DNA of 64,000 bases from Asparagopsis taxiformis. Its lineage: Eukaryota > Rhodophyta > Florideophyceae > Bonnemaisoniales > Bonnemaisoniaceae. The position numbers and the translations under genes were made by a program. Of the stretch, positions 10,843-22,400 are shown piece after piece. Each line of letters starts with the position of its first letter. Positions within the stretch are counted from its first letter, which is position 1. The notes under the pieces are model-generated. The model ran no database searches. It saw only the letters and a program-made list of their open reading frames with translations, and was not told the DNA's origin. The stretch covers positions 1-64,000 of the forward strand of contig JALQPE010003117.1 in assembly GCA_030407315.1 (NCBI GenBank). Reading direction: 5' to 3'.

Positions 10843-12675
10843 TTAGTTTTCCGACGAAGTGTCGGATGATTCATCTGAAGATGCCAGGGCATCAACTGCG
10901 GTTTCCGCCGAGAGAGACGAACCTATACTCCGTTGAAGTCCGGAAACCGGATTGGCTTGGTCAGCGACGGGGTCGTCCTCGGCAAACGCGACCATGCGTG
11001 GAAACGGTTTCTGCCGTTGGATAATCGTCTTTGCAGGGACCTGCTTCTTCTTGAACTTGTCAAATTGCCGTTGCTGTCGGCGCATGACTTGTTCCGGTTC
11101 TTGCTGGTATGCATAGTTCGCGAAAGCAAAATACATTCCTACGGAACGGGAGAGGTACGGGCATGTGTACAGCACGTGACCGGGTTGCCGGCATCCGGAG
11201 CAACGCCAATTGACCGCACCCTTCGGGATCATGGACTCGGCAAGATTCACATGATCCTCGGTGAGGGGTGGTACTTCCATCGGCGGTGCCTCCGCGTTCG
11301 GACCCACAGTCAGTGGTTGTAACGTCTGCGACGTAGTTGCTTCTCTCCTCGTTCCGAGGTCTTCTCTAGCCATGGTGGCTAGTAACGCTTTGCGTCTCCG
11401 TTCGGCGAGTTCCCTACTAGGGTACATCTTGGGCTTAGCCGTGTCGGCTGTGGTGGCTCTTAGGGAATCCCCGAGTCCTTTTGCCAGATTGCGCACAGCA
11501 AGGAAATCTTCGCCGTCTCGGCCAACGGTGACCTTCACGGTGTCTTTTACCCCCGGGCGTAGCCCTTTGAGGTAGTAGTTTACCAAGTCTCTTTCAGAGA
11601 AAACATTAGCACACAACAGTGCGGCCTCTTGCAGTCTGTCGGCGTATTCTGCCTCATCTTCGTGAGGTTCTTGTTTAATACGCGTGACCGCGTCGTAGGC
11701 GTCAGCCAAAACTGTATCCGTTGCATAACGAGAAAGTAAAGCATGGACGGCCTGTGGCCACGTTATCTGCTGGTGCAGTTGATTTAGCAACTTCCTTTTC
11801 CGAGATTCGGACGCGATGAATCGTTGCGCATCTCCTTCAAGGAAATAACGTAGCAACTTTGTTGCTATTCCTTCTGATACTCCGCAGGAGTCACAAGCAT
11901 CTTGGTACTCGGCGAGGAATCGAAGTATATCGATGGGTTGCGTTCCATCGAACGGCGTCAAGGACGCATTGAAGTTCCGAATCTTTTCCGTTATCTTGTA
12001 GAGACTTCTACTCTTTCCGTTCGGAGCTTCTGTCGATGACGACTTGTCTTGTAACCGGTAATACCGGTAGGATACTACACGATCGAACGCGGGTTCGCGG
12101 GCTCTTAAAGGAGTTAAGCCTGGTTCCAAGGGTCCTTCTTCTGTTTCGAATGGATTCGAAGGTGTATCACCAAACCCAAAGACTGGGTCACCCACGTTGG
12201 GATTTCGACTTGTTACCGGACGGGCGAGAGACTCGCTGAGTAAGTCCACTCGATCTGATAAACGTCTGGTGACGTCCACGACCTTGTCGAGCTTCTCGGC
12301 TTCCACAGCTACGCTGTTCTCGGCAGTGCCGTCTTGTTGGTTCCAAAGCCCTTGGTGCTGATGATCGCCGGAAGAAGAGCTAGCGTAGCTTCTCCTTTGT
12401 AGGTCAGTGACCTTCTTCTCCAGCCGGATAACCCGTTGTAGAAAATCCACACGGATAGACTTCCACGTTCCCGAAAAGACTTCTACTTCTTTCTCATCTA
12501 CCACTTCGTGGCAAATGGCTTTCAGCTTGGGTGCAAGCAAATCAATCGTGTTATCCACGAGAGTTGAGACGAGATCGCCGTGTCGGTCATCGAGGGTGTC
12601 CTGAACAGCTTGGCTGATCTCATCACGCATCTCTTTCAATTTATCATTGAGAATCTTGTCTGCATATTCATGCAT
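10843..12675 (-). CDS. gag: Element A gag (nucleocapsid with CCHC zinc knuckle)
   Basis: This 610-aa structural protein starts with ATG at 12675. It has a heptad-rich N-terminal third, a retrotransposon-gag region (around the residues reading FDGTQPIDILRFL and YFLEGDAQRF), and near the C-terminus a zinc knuckle CSGCRQPGHVLYTC of the CX2CX4HX4C type that binds nucleic acid. An acidic serine-rich tail follows. Upstream, another ATG (about 12774) opens a Ser/Asp-rich stretch that runs in a different frame to this start. The true N-terminus may therefore be longer, joined by a one-base change. Gag of element B (38587-40992) has the same plan. Confidence 0.92.
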   Translation of the reverse strand: MHEYADKILNDKLKEMRDEISQAVQDTLDDRHGDLVSTLVDNTIDLLAPKLKAICHEVVDEKEVEVFSGTWKSIRVDFLQRVIRLEKKVTDLQRRSYASSSSGDHQHQGLWNQQDGTAENSVAVEAEKLDKVVDVTRRLSDRVDLLSESLARPVTSRNPNVGDPVFGFGDTPSNPFETEEGPLEPGLTPLRAREPAFDRVVSYRYYRLQDKSSSTEAPNGKSRSLYKITEKIRNFNASLTPFDGTQPIDILRFLAEYQDACDSCGVSEGIATKLLRYFLEGDAQRFIASESRKRKLLNQLHQQITWPQAVHALLSRYATDTVLADAYDAVTRIKQEPHEDEAEYADRLQEAALLCANVFSERDLVNYYLKGLRPGVKDTVKVTVGRDGEDFLAVRNLAKGLGDSLRATTADTAKPKMYPSRELAERRRKALLATMAREDLGTRREATTSQTLQPLTVGPNAEAPPMEVPPLTEDHVNLAESMIPKGAVNWRCSGCRQPGHVLYTCPYLSRSVGMYFAFANYAYQQEPEQVMRRQQRQFDKFKKKQVPAKTIIQRQKPFPRMVAFAEDDPVADQANPVSGLQRSIGSSLSAETAVDALASSDESSDTSSEN

Positions 12676-12873
12676 AAGTCGGTAGACTCCTTCCTCAGTG
12701 ACGAATTCTTGGTTGAACCTCCCCCGATGGGGTCTGACTCGGAGTCAGAATGTTCCGGAGACTTGTCCGATGGCATCACTTCTACTCTTGTTCAATGAGC
12801 TCACGTCTAACGACGAGTTTACTCTTCTTGGGTGGTTTCGGTGTGTCGCCGGTCGGCTAGGATGTCGGTAAGA

Positions 12874-12891
12874 TTCTAGGTCGAGAGACCA
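12874..12891 (-). promoter_or_regulatory. Primer binding site of element A
   Basis: The minus strand reads TGGTCTCTCGACCTAGAA, one base inside the 5' LTR. The same 18 bases follow the LTRs at 34240-34257 (minus), 36987-37004 and 38491-38508. Its complement fits the last 18 nt of a tRNA: CCA, discriminator A, 7-nt acceptor strand, and T-stem beginning with the conserved C61. Confidence 0.9.
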
Positions 12892-12892
12892 A

Positions 12893-13552
12893 TGTAGTAG
12901 GTAGAAAATCCGCAAAGCGGCAAAACCACCCTACAGGTGTCCCGAGCCTCGGTAGTGTGGTAGAGCAAGCGAATCTTGCGTCAACCGCCAATAACGAGTA
13001 TACCCCGAAAGGTCTGCCGGTAATACCGGGTGAAGGTTGGCGGGGTGCTCACGCACGAAGTGCGTATTGATGGAGCGAAAGACGTAACCCGTCGAGCTGT
13101 ATAGCTAAAGCTAATTCGTCCTAGAAGGATAGAAAAGAGCGATGCAAACACTGTTCAGTGGAGTCGTAAATTCCACGTGAGTTTACGTTACCTCTAAAGG
13201 TTAAGCACTCTGGCTAATCCAGAGGCATTTTATACTAAACTAAGTTACTGTAAACAGTTAGGGTAGGTAGACAGTTAGGAATAAATATCCTTATGTGCAC
13301 CAATCAGATCCCTGATTATGGCGACTGCGGGAGCCCGCGAGATCACCGACTGTTAGTGTTACAGTGTAAAGTTAGCTGAGTCAGCTTAGTTAAAATTTGC
13401 CCCTTGTAGGGTCTTTAGTTGTCCCAATGGGTCCCTCTCCCTCACTGGTCTGAGGTACAGCGAGGCTGTTTCCATTGGTTATTCCCGAACCGGGGTCGTC
13501 CAATAGGATGTCGACACGACCCCACCAGGCCAGACCACTCCGTGGTATGACA
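12893..13552 (-). repeat. Element A 5' LTR (in element orientation)
   Basis: This 660-bp LTR matches 1460-2110. It ends with CA at 13552, directly before the second CCTGC target duplication. Confidence 0.95.
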
Positions 13553-13557
13553 CCTGC
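13553..13557. repeat. Target site duplication of element A, right copy (CCTGC)
   Basis: Identical to 1455-1459 and directly after the LTR end. Confidence 0.95.
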
Positions 13558-16472
13558 CGTCACCCATGAGCCTGCTCGAAACGGCGACCATGATTCCCCG
13601 CAACCCAGCTCCCCAGACCCAGAATCTGGTCGTGCTTCCTCCAGCGACTCACCCTGTGACGCTCCACTGCCACCAACCTCAACCCCCTCCCGCGCAGACC
13701 TCCTCGTGCAATCCCTCGCCGCCAGTCTCACAACCCTCGAGTACAAGGCCGGCGCTGGCCGCGTGAGCGAAGTCATGACCATCCTACAAGACCCCGCATT
13801 CTCCCTAGAAAAGTTCAACAGCGCCGTTCGCACCGTAGAAGAATGTCGCCACGTTACCGCTTCCATGGTCGAAACACATTTCCGCACCGAAGGTTACAAG
13901 AGCCACATCATTCCAGACAAAACTGGTAAGTACTCGGCACAGCTGTACCTCCGCGACCCAGTGTACATGCTCCGCAGGCAGTTAGCACTGGCTAACGACC
14001 AAAATACTCTCTTCCACCCCTCCCCACAGACCGCCCCAGACGGCACCGCAATATTTTCTCATCCCCTACACACAGAATTCGCGAAAACGCTGCACCAGGT
14101 TACTAGACAGCGCGTGCAGCTCTCGGAAGATCCACAGGTCGTATGGGCAGAGGAAACTGATCCCACACCTTCCTCCTTTGCCGGCCTCCTCCAAGTGTAC
14201 TCCGACAAGAGCAGCACAAGCCTCAAGAGCTCCGCAATCGTCGCATACCCCATACACGTCACACTGCTCAACTTCTCCGCCCCCCCTCCGTCGCCACTGC
14301 ATCCGTACCGGCCTCACCATCGTCGGGTATCTTCCGTACATTGTTAACCCTTCGTCCAACGCCTTGTTCGGTGATGAAATGCCGACAACCTCTAGTTCTG
14401 CTAGTCGCGCTCGCAAAATTGATATTCTTCATAAAGCACTCGAAAAAGTGTTTTCGTCCCTATCCACCGCGTTCTCTTCCGGGTTCCCCTGCACGGACTC
14501 CACTGCAACTGCCCGCCAATGCTTTCCCATCCTAGCCAATTATTGCTGCGACTTTCCAGAGGCCAAAGAGCTGTCATGCACTCGCAACAGCACTACCACC
14601 ACACATCCCTGCCACCGCTGCTACATCCCCGCCACTCAACTTGAATCCACCGCGCCACACCAGCCCCGCTCCCTCGATGATACACGATCTGCACGCCAAG
14701 AGAGCGCTCAGGAGCATACAACTGCTCCGCTCGAAGCTCTCTCCCTCCTCGAACAACACTCTGTCATCGAATCGACCGCTCTTTTACCCACCAACAGTCC
14801 CCTAGACCCCTACAACATTTTCTCCTTCGAGCCTCTGCACAATCTCCACCTCGGCATCTCAAAGCTCATCAAACAGTGCATTGTCCACCGCCTCAGCTCC
14901 CCAGACCTCACCACCACCACTGCCTCCCATTCCGGGACACCTCGCACCTTCAAGAAGGTGAAAAAATCCATCCTCGCCGGCTCAAACAGCATTCTGTCCG
15001 CTATCGAACGCGACTACTACATCACCGGTCTTCATGTCGACTTCTCCAAGGGTGAGAAGGGCACCAATTTGAACGGCCTCTTCACGGAGGACGGCATACG
15101 CGGCATGCTCGCAGCCAAAGACTATCACCATGTCGACATGGTGTTCCCTTTCATCGCAGCATTCATTGACACACGCTGTGACGAAGTAGAGACAGCCACC
15201 CTCACTTCCATCTGCACGCAATACACTGACCTCGTCGCATGGGTCATGAAACGCGGTCGCATCAAGCACTGGACTGCCGCCGAACTAGAAAGCCTCCAGA
15301 ACTCCATTTCCTATTTCAAACAATCAATGCTCTCCACCCTCGGCCCATTTCACACCACAGGTCTCAAAACTTTCAAGTTCCATCTTCTTGACCATCTTCC
15401 CGGTGACTTGCAGAGATATGGCGCCCTGGAACACATTGATGCAGGCCCCTACGAACACTCGCATCTTCTGTTCAAACAGAGTTATAGGAAAACCTCTCGA
15501 AGGCGCTCCACAGCCATGGAAGAGACTATTCGCCCCATGGAATTCTCCTTGGCCACTCCAACTGGTCATACCCCATCGAACACATTGGGAAACGCACGCA
15601 TGATATCGCCCACAGACGGTGCAGTACTCGTTCGCGACGGATTCACCGTTGCACTGCACGACTTTGCCTCCCTGCTGCCCGATGCAACCCTCCTCGTTGC
15701 AGATATCGACGGACAGCCCGATCCTGCCACTCTTCTGCCTCTCCACAACTCCTCGTTCCCGTCTGGCACCATAACGCTATTCCAGCAACTCGGTGACACA
15801 GCTGCACAAGCGTTCCTCACCCTCGCTAGACTGCGCGCCACGGCAGAAGGCCCTCCAATACATGACATGGACATTTCCGTCACCGTGGTAAAGTCCGCCT
15901 ACGTCATGGGAGGGTACGTCCCAGATGCCGACGACTTTGACCCGCACAGTGGCATGCTTCGCCCCAAAAACGTGTCGAGGCACAAGCAGCAGCGCGTCTT
16001 TGCAACTTCATCATTCGGCCCCGCAAAGAGATCGCAGTACTCCTTTGTCGTCATCTCCGGAACTGCAGATGACTACAGAACCATATGGGTAGGGCGCGTC
16101 CTGGCACTGGTACGCCTGCAGTCTCCAAACCTGTTTCAACCTGTAGAACTCGCTTTCGTTCAGTATATGACCTGCTTTGCCCCAAAAACCGCTGTGGAAA
16201 AATCACTTGGGTGCATTTGTTTAAAGTGGTCCACATGGGACCCGGACAACGGATCCGTTGACAGCAATGACACTGCATCCCACAGTGCAGGTGGTCCTTG
16301 GTTTGACCTCATTCCTGCATCTACTATATCTGGCACCGTGCACATCGTACGAAGTAACTTTCCAGTCAAGCCATTTACGAAACAAATGCACTGGTCGGAC
16401 CACCGTTTCTATCTCAACCGCTTCTACACCAACACTGATTACCAGTTCACAGATGATAATGAAGAAGAATAA
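13558..16472 (+). pseudogene. KDZ/Plavaka-type (CACTA-related) DDE transposase, split by element A and frameshifted
   Basis: This is predicted to cut and join DNA for a large DNA transposon. The N-terminal frame (13558-14280) contains SFAGLLQVYSDKSST, matching the first catalytic Asp region of KDZ/Plavaka transposases. It is followed by YPIHVTLLNFS. After a frameshift in a run of seven C (14280-14286) the frame to 16472 continues with TIVGYLP, the Asp-containing CCDFPEAKE, the zinc-like HPCHRC, the characteristic FSFEPLHNLHLGISK, and YEHSHLLFKQSYRK, matching the terminal Glu segment (E..H...K). About 960 residues are visible, a normal length for this group. The LTR element inserted at its 5' end, so the true start is uncertain. 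The C-run shift could be a sequencing error. It is convergent with the next gene, with 77 bp between stops. Confidence 0.82.
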
Positions 16473-16473
16473 A
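16468..16473 (+). terminator. AATAAA polyadenylation signal overlapping the transposase stop
   Basis: The stop codon TAA (16470-16472) lies inside AATAAA. The gap to the convergent neighbour is only 77 bp, so the two transcripts must end close together or overlap. Confidence 0.5.
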
Positions 16474-16549
16474 TCTAAATCGCAGCACTCTATTCATAAT
16501 TTACTACATGATAAGCCTTCTAGTCAACGTCACATTTACTGCACTAATT

Positions 16550-18845
16550 TCAACCATCCTCCATTACGCCAAAACCGTTATCAGCAGTGGCTGCATGGCG
16601 CCGCTCCATGCCCCCATACTGTGGGGCATTGATTTCGACATTCAGGTTTGCACTCAGGTGTCCAGCATATGGGTCAACGACGAAAAGTTCTGCGCCAATT
16701 AGTCCTTGCGCAATCACACAATCCATTACAGCACCGAGGTTTGACGTAATATGCGATTGAATCCAATCCTCGGACACTAGAACAAGTGATGAGCAACGGT
16801 TTACATCATCAACGACATGAACAATTCCAGACCCCTCTCCGCTTTGCCACACTTCAACAGCCTCTCTCGTCACAGTACGGCTTGCAAACACATGCCGTGA
16901 CTGTGCACTAGTCCGCTGTTCGCTCTCGACAACGTCCGTTTCTTCCCTTGCTTGCGAGCCTTGGAGACAAGACATGCAGTACACCACCATACCAACTAAT
17001 TGCTGAAAAGCTACCCCCACATATTGACTGTACCGCCTTGTAAACTCCTTCTGCCGTGCACCTCCTTTCCCCTTCGGTTCATCCAAACACTCCACAGTAG
17101 TCACTAGCCAAGCATCCAGGCGCGCCAGCGTTAGTATGCTCGTCTCTATGTCCATTACTTGTTCTGGTCGTATCGAATAACCCCTGAAGATGTCCAGCAC
17201 ATTCACAGCTACTCGGTTGTTAAACCATGCATCACCATTCACTTCCATTTCGAAGCTGTCGTCAGGAACCATGCCTTTGCTGTATCGCAGCTCTGAGAAC
17301 GGTGCCGTTCGCCACCTCCCCATATCCAAATCACCGTTGCTTTCCCGTTTCAAAAGCTTCTCAGACGCTTCGCGCTTTTGATCCTCTCGCTCGTCCATCT
17401 CAGCTCGCGTCGTCAGCATCGTGCATCTAGACATTAATTTCGTGTACCCCAGCGAACCGAACAATCTGTCCCTCGCATTACGCTTCCGTGCACTCATCAC
17501 GTCGGACAGTTTCTGCGTCACCTTCACTTTCAATTCCTTGCTCCCCGCCACAGCCTCTTGACAGCACACACGCTGCTCCTCATCGGAAAACACATCACAC
17601 CACGGACTTTGACGCAGTACGTGTCGCACCAAGTCATTCAGCAGATCACTCTCGTCCCTGTACGAAGGTGTATACCACTGCAGATTCTTGATGATATAGC
17701 CCGGAGGGGTAGCAATATATCCTACACCGTTTTCGCTCCAAAGTGTCCCTTCTACCGGCTCTACCTCGATGGTACGTCCAGTCCAACGTCTCTGCGTTTG
17801 TTCCGCTATAGGGTCCAGCTCCATAGTCTCGTTCTTGCACCACTTTGGCACTTTGTCAGGTTTTCCTCAACCGCCCTAAGAACTCCAAGGTATTTCACAG
17901 GAATGGCTTTCTGTATTTTCGACTTACCGCCACCGTGATCACTGATTCTACCTGTTCTCGCAATTGCAGTAAGGCTGGCATTTTCCGCCTGCAGAGTCTT
18001 CACCTTAGCCTCCAACGCAACTATCTCCGTGGTGAGCGCCTTGTTTGCTATGTCCTGGCTAAACACTTTTTTTCCAGCTCCGCGATCTTCTTCTTCTGCG
18101 CATTGATGCGACTCGCCATTAAATCGATGGATTCCGGCGGATGCAACCTCTCTGCCCTCACCGTCCCCCCATCTCGCACGCTATCGGGAATATGATGTCC
18201 TCCATCGGCAATAGCCTGACGTCGCGGGGGCGTTACGCGCATATTTGGCACCAATGACAGTCTGTTGTGACGAGGCCCGCACTCCGGCTGCTCTCTCCCC
18301 TCAGTACCACCTGACCGCCGATGATAGTTGGCATCCTGTGAACGTTGCTCAGAAACAACATCCCTTGCCGCTATCCTCGGGTCCCTGACTGCATTACCTG
18401 CTGGGGCTGATGTACTCGGCATAGTTGGCGCAGTGGGGGTCACAGCCTCCAGTGTCTCGGGAACCCCCGGCTGGGACTCCGTCTGCAGCACCTCCGCATC
18501 TGCCAACCCGGGAGGAACTACCTTTGCCATAGCACTCTGCCGCAATTCCAACATGTTTTGAGCCACTATCATGTCATCATCATGATGTTCACTGTCCCTG
18601 CGAGCACGCTTGCCTCGGTCAAGCCCCATCTCTCTCCGCGCCGTTCCTCCTTCCTCACTTTCTCGCTGCGGATCCCCAGTTCTGCGCCGGTCCGTCTTGC
18701 GACTACCGGACCGCGGTTCAATGCTGCCGGTAGGCCCAGACCGCTTCTTCGCACGGGATTGTCGGGCACTCGATACAGCAGCTGCTGACCGGGTTTTCTG
18801 GAGGCCCGGAGGCTTTGGAGCTTTCTTCGCAATACGCGGCGGCAT
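16550..18845 (-). pseudogene. Coiled-coil protein of unknown function (three joined frames)
   Basis: ATG is at 18845. Frame one (18845-18048) gives a very basic, Lys/Arg/Ser-rich N-terminus, a nuclear-localisation-like stretch, and the start of a coiled coil (NAQKKKIAELEKK). In a run of seven A the coding sense moves to a second frame (to about 17850) that continues the coiled coil (ALTTEIVALEAKVKTLQAEN). It then shifts again into the frame 17851-16550, with no ATG at its start, which adds about 430 residues containing a helical WCDVFSDEEQRVCCQEAV segment and a RKRNARDRLFGSLGY motif. I recognise no enzyme family. The basic head, coiled coil and helical body suggest a DNA-binding oligomer. The 591-aa protein of element D (44846-46621) has the same plan, so this may be an accessory transposition protein. 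The shifts may be consensus errors. Confidence 0.55.
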
Positions 18846-19499
18846 AATGAAGCTTTCCCGGAAGCGATGGAAGGATTGAGTTGCACGAGATACAAAAAAG
18901 ATTGCTGTATAGTGTCGGTAACCACAACGGTCTGCGATGAACGTTCAGGTCATGTACCGGAGAATACGCCAACAGCCCAGATTGTATACGGTAGGCAGTC
19001 ATCAACAGTATTTAATGAGGTACAATTACAGCTGTCGAGCTAGGCCGCGAGCACCCCTATGTCCGGAAGACGTCCTGATTTGAATTAAAATTTGGGCTAT
19101 TCTCAAAAACATGCACATGTGAACATGTTTTTGAGATGGGGGTGTGCCGTACGGCACAATCGACCCGCTGAAATCGATGTTTTTTGCAATATTTTTTCTG
19201 CCCTGAATTGTAGAATTTCTGGGCTGGACAGCAATGCAACTGAGCTGGACATCCACCGGGCGTCCATTTCAACTTGGTCGTGTATTTTGCATCTGCACGC
19301 ATAACAGCATCCAAGCAGTCAGGTTCACTGCTCGGACGAAGTGCACCTGGAGTGTGAACGATTGGTTTTTGACAGGCGAGTACTGCCGAATAGGTTTCAC
19401 CCTGGACTAATGGTGGCTGGACATGCTGCATTATATGATATACTTCAACTCTGGAACGTAGCTTTATTTGTAGTCGAAATGAAAACATCTTTCGTGACC
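18846..19499. other. Intergenic region with one palindromic repeat copy
   Basis: Between the coiled-coil gene and the methyltransferase-SET gene (both minus). Apart from the palindromic repeat at 19075-19274 I see no gene or clear signal. Confidence 0.5.
19075..19274 (-). repeat. Palindrome-rich interspersed repeat PR1, copy 1
   Basis: This copy has the family's three landmarks: a 14-bp perfect palindrome GTGCCGTACGGCAC, a hairpin with 12-bp arms CTCAAAAACATG/CATGTTTTTGAG, and an AGAAATTCTACAATTTC-like inverted segment. Other copies are at 23035, 24451, 24915, 29645 and 30031. ORFs predicted across the copies look alike only because the DNA repeats. Confidence 0.9.
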
Positions 19500-22400
19500 C
19501 TAATTCCATGCTCTAAACGCTGTCCCATAATGAACGTAGAGCTCCTGCCCTGGACGGATATCGCGGATTGCACGTACTACGATGATCTTCGGATTTTCTA
19601 GGTCCTTCGCCTTGAGCTTCTTCCCCGTCGAACCGCTGCTGTAGTTCTCGACAAACTCGACGTTGGCCATCCGCCTGGTGTCTTCCGCCGGAGTGTCCTC
19701 ACCTCGCAAATACCGCGGGTCGTTGATGAACTGCGCCGAACAGAACGGAGCCGGAACAATCCAAATTGGATGCTCGATGTTTTCGTCGTCCTCCGCTGTT
19801 GCATACAGCTTGATGGCATACATCAAGAATGTTTCCTTCGTTATCGCCATGTGACCCTCTCCGTACGCGAACCTCATCGACTCCTTGCTCATATCAGAGT
19901 ACACAACAGTTCCGTAGTATGCACATACTTCGTCGCCAACATTAAATGTCTGTTCAGCGAAGAGCCCTCTTCCTGCATTTGGATGCTTAATCAGCGATGG
20001 TCGAACGCTCAATTTTTTCGCAACACAATCGTGTGCCCGCATCACGCGAGGGTTTTCAGTTTGCAACCAGCGGCGCAGGGAAGGTGGCCAATAATGTACC
20101 GGTTTTTCCATGTGCTCGTGCGACGCAATCGACTCTGGGCACAGCTGCCAGAGGTACTGCCGAATATATTTCGGGAACCTCTGGTACAGGGGAAGGCCAG
20201 GTGGGGGTTCGATGATCCTGCGTTCCCTCTGTGTACGCATCGTGACAGAGGGGGACGCCAAGAACTTCTCAGCACTCTGTTTCGCTTCTGTCGTGACCCT
20301 CATGTCAGTGTTGTTTGAAAGAATTACACGTGACATGACTGCACACAGCTTTGGAAGCGATCGTGCCACACACAATTTGTCCATGTCACTGCCGACGAAA
20401 ACACGGTGCTCAGGCAAGCTCATAGCTGCTTTTCCCGTTGCGAAAGTGCCAGAGAATGGATCGACAACAATATCACCAGGCTGTGAATGCTGGCTGATCA
20501 ACTCCATCATGAGAGCGACGCTCTTCTGCTCTGCACGAACTCTGACCGTAGCACCGGTTGTGCTCCTTGTTCGCCACACCATCTCATTCGAATCGATGGC
20601 GGGCATATTGATGGTGACGTTGCACCACGCCGGGTACGTGCCGTCCATGTATCCGTGGTTCCTATAGGCCACCATCTCGCTTCCGGTCTTGAACGGAACA
20701 CCTCGCTTCCAGAAGTGGATAGCGACCTCTGCCATGTTCATGCGTTGGTACCTCTTCCGCCCCGGCATTTGATAGAGGTGCCCAGGTAGTCGGACAAACA
20801 ACAGAGGTACCTCGTCAACGAAGAAAACTGAATTCCGAACGACGTCCTCCTCCTCCTCGTCCTCCTCCTCATCCGCACTTTCTTCGCCACTGTGCTGCGA
20901 TGCTTCGGAGTCCGAATTCATGGACGTAACCTCTTCTTCATCCGACCCGTCATCACTGGCAGCAGCATCGGTTGGGCCTTCTGACTGCGGTCCTTTGTAC
21001 GTTTCCAAGTAATGGAACCATTCGTAGAACTGCAAAACGGAGCAGAACACGATGCCGTGGCCACCGGGGCGCAACAGCTCGTCAAACACTTCGATGCTAG
21101 CCTGCATATCTTCTGCAGTTAGCCTGTCGTACGAAGAGTTGGAATCGTTCCTCTTACGACGAACATTGTAGGGCGGATCAGTCAGAATGAGCTGAACGTT
21201 GCCCGTGATGGGCACGTGTTCTCGGCTCTCGTCGGCACTGACCAAATCTTCGAAAGGGACGTCGTACACCCGGCAATACTGACTCATTTTCGAAAGAAAG
21301 TCCTTTGCGAGAGCCTGCCCTTCACTTTCCTGCTCTTCTGTCGCATGGGGTGACGGTGACGGGGGAGACGGCCCTTGGGCAGTAAGACTGGTCCTCCCAG
21401 GTCCAAGTTGAAGCCTGGTTGTGTGTCTTGTCGACGGAACCAAACCTCTCCCTCCTGTGTTGCGACGAGTGGGAGTGTCATCAACCGGCTTGGGGACCTT
21501 TTCTGCGTCCGCGGCTTGTGGTGCCGGGCGGAGGACAGCCATAACGTCTTCGTCGAGGGTGTCAAAGTACGCTGGCAGCTTGTCCGGATTTCCGCTTGAC
21601 AAGTATATTTCCAGCGCCCCCCAGCGGTCGGACTCCGGCCAGGTGTACAGGTCCGGGTTGACGATAAGAAACTGCAACCGGTCGAAGAACTTCCTCACAA
21701 GGTCCCTAAATGCACTGTGCTGCGCACTGGTTCTTGTCTCTACTTTTCCACCATATCCATCAGGATGAGATAGGGGAGCTTTGTCGTGGTAGAGATCTAG
21801 CTTCTGCTCCATCGGTGCGAATAGACCTTCATCGAGCACGTCAAACCAATGCTCACTGCTGTCGAAAATGATGTACGGCGCCATCAACTCTTCGAAGCTG
21901 GAAAACTTTGCGGCGAAGGCCACATCGGTCCAAGCATGGTATAAAACTTGAACCACGTAACAAGCTCGATTAGTGCTTTTCCGATGGGCTGGGACGCGTG
22001 CGGCTTCGTTCCCCTCTTCGGCCGCGTCGCCTATTCGGCGACGCGGCAGGTTCTTGTTGTGATTTCGGATGATAGACAACGCTTGGAAATACATCAATAC
22101 CTCGAACGTTTCCGGTGGAGCAAGAACGAAGGCGCTTGGTTCCCCGCGCTGCGGCGCCTGTAGTGGCGAAGGAAGCATGTTACATCCAATAAGGAAGGTC
22201 TGCGGCACGATCCCAGAAAGGATGCAGTGCTCAACCCATTGCCCGATACGCTCATCCTGTCTTGAAAACTCGGCAATGGGTAATGCCAGACGAACAATCT
22301 GCTTGGCTCGCTCAACGTTCATCTCTGCCATGACGATTTCGGCAACATCCGCCTCGACTCCAGCATTCTTCGAACGACCGCTGAAGGCCATGCTGAGTCG

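Larger units (their letters stand above)
1460..13552 (-). mobile_element. Element A: full-length Ty3/gypsy chromovirus LTR retrotransposon
   Basis: The 12.1-kb element has two LTRs (1460-2110 and 12893-13552), each TG..CA in plus-strand reading, and a 5-bp CCTGC duplication. It reads on the minus strand: 5' LTR (12893-13552), primer binding site, gag, pol in the order protease, reverse transcriptase, RNase H, integrase, GPF/Y module and chromodomain, then an extra region of about 4 kb with an antisense gene, the polypurine tract and the 3' LTR. The order RT-RNase H-integrase plus the terminal chromodomain place it in the chromovirus branch of Ty3/gypsy. It sits inside the 5' part of the transposase gene that resumes at 13558. 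Apart from one pol frameshift and a possible one at the gag start, gag and pol look intact, so it is probably young. Confidence 0.96.

Noticed and set aside
19026..19256. Small similar ORFs at 19026-19304, 23009-23248, 24876-25127 and 29555-29854
   Set aside because: They are translations of the PR1 repeat in either strand and stay alike only because the DNA is repeated.
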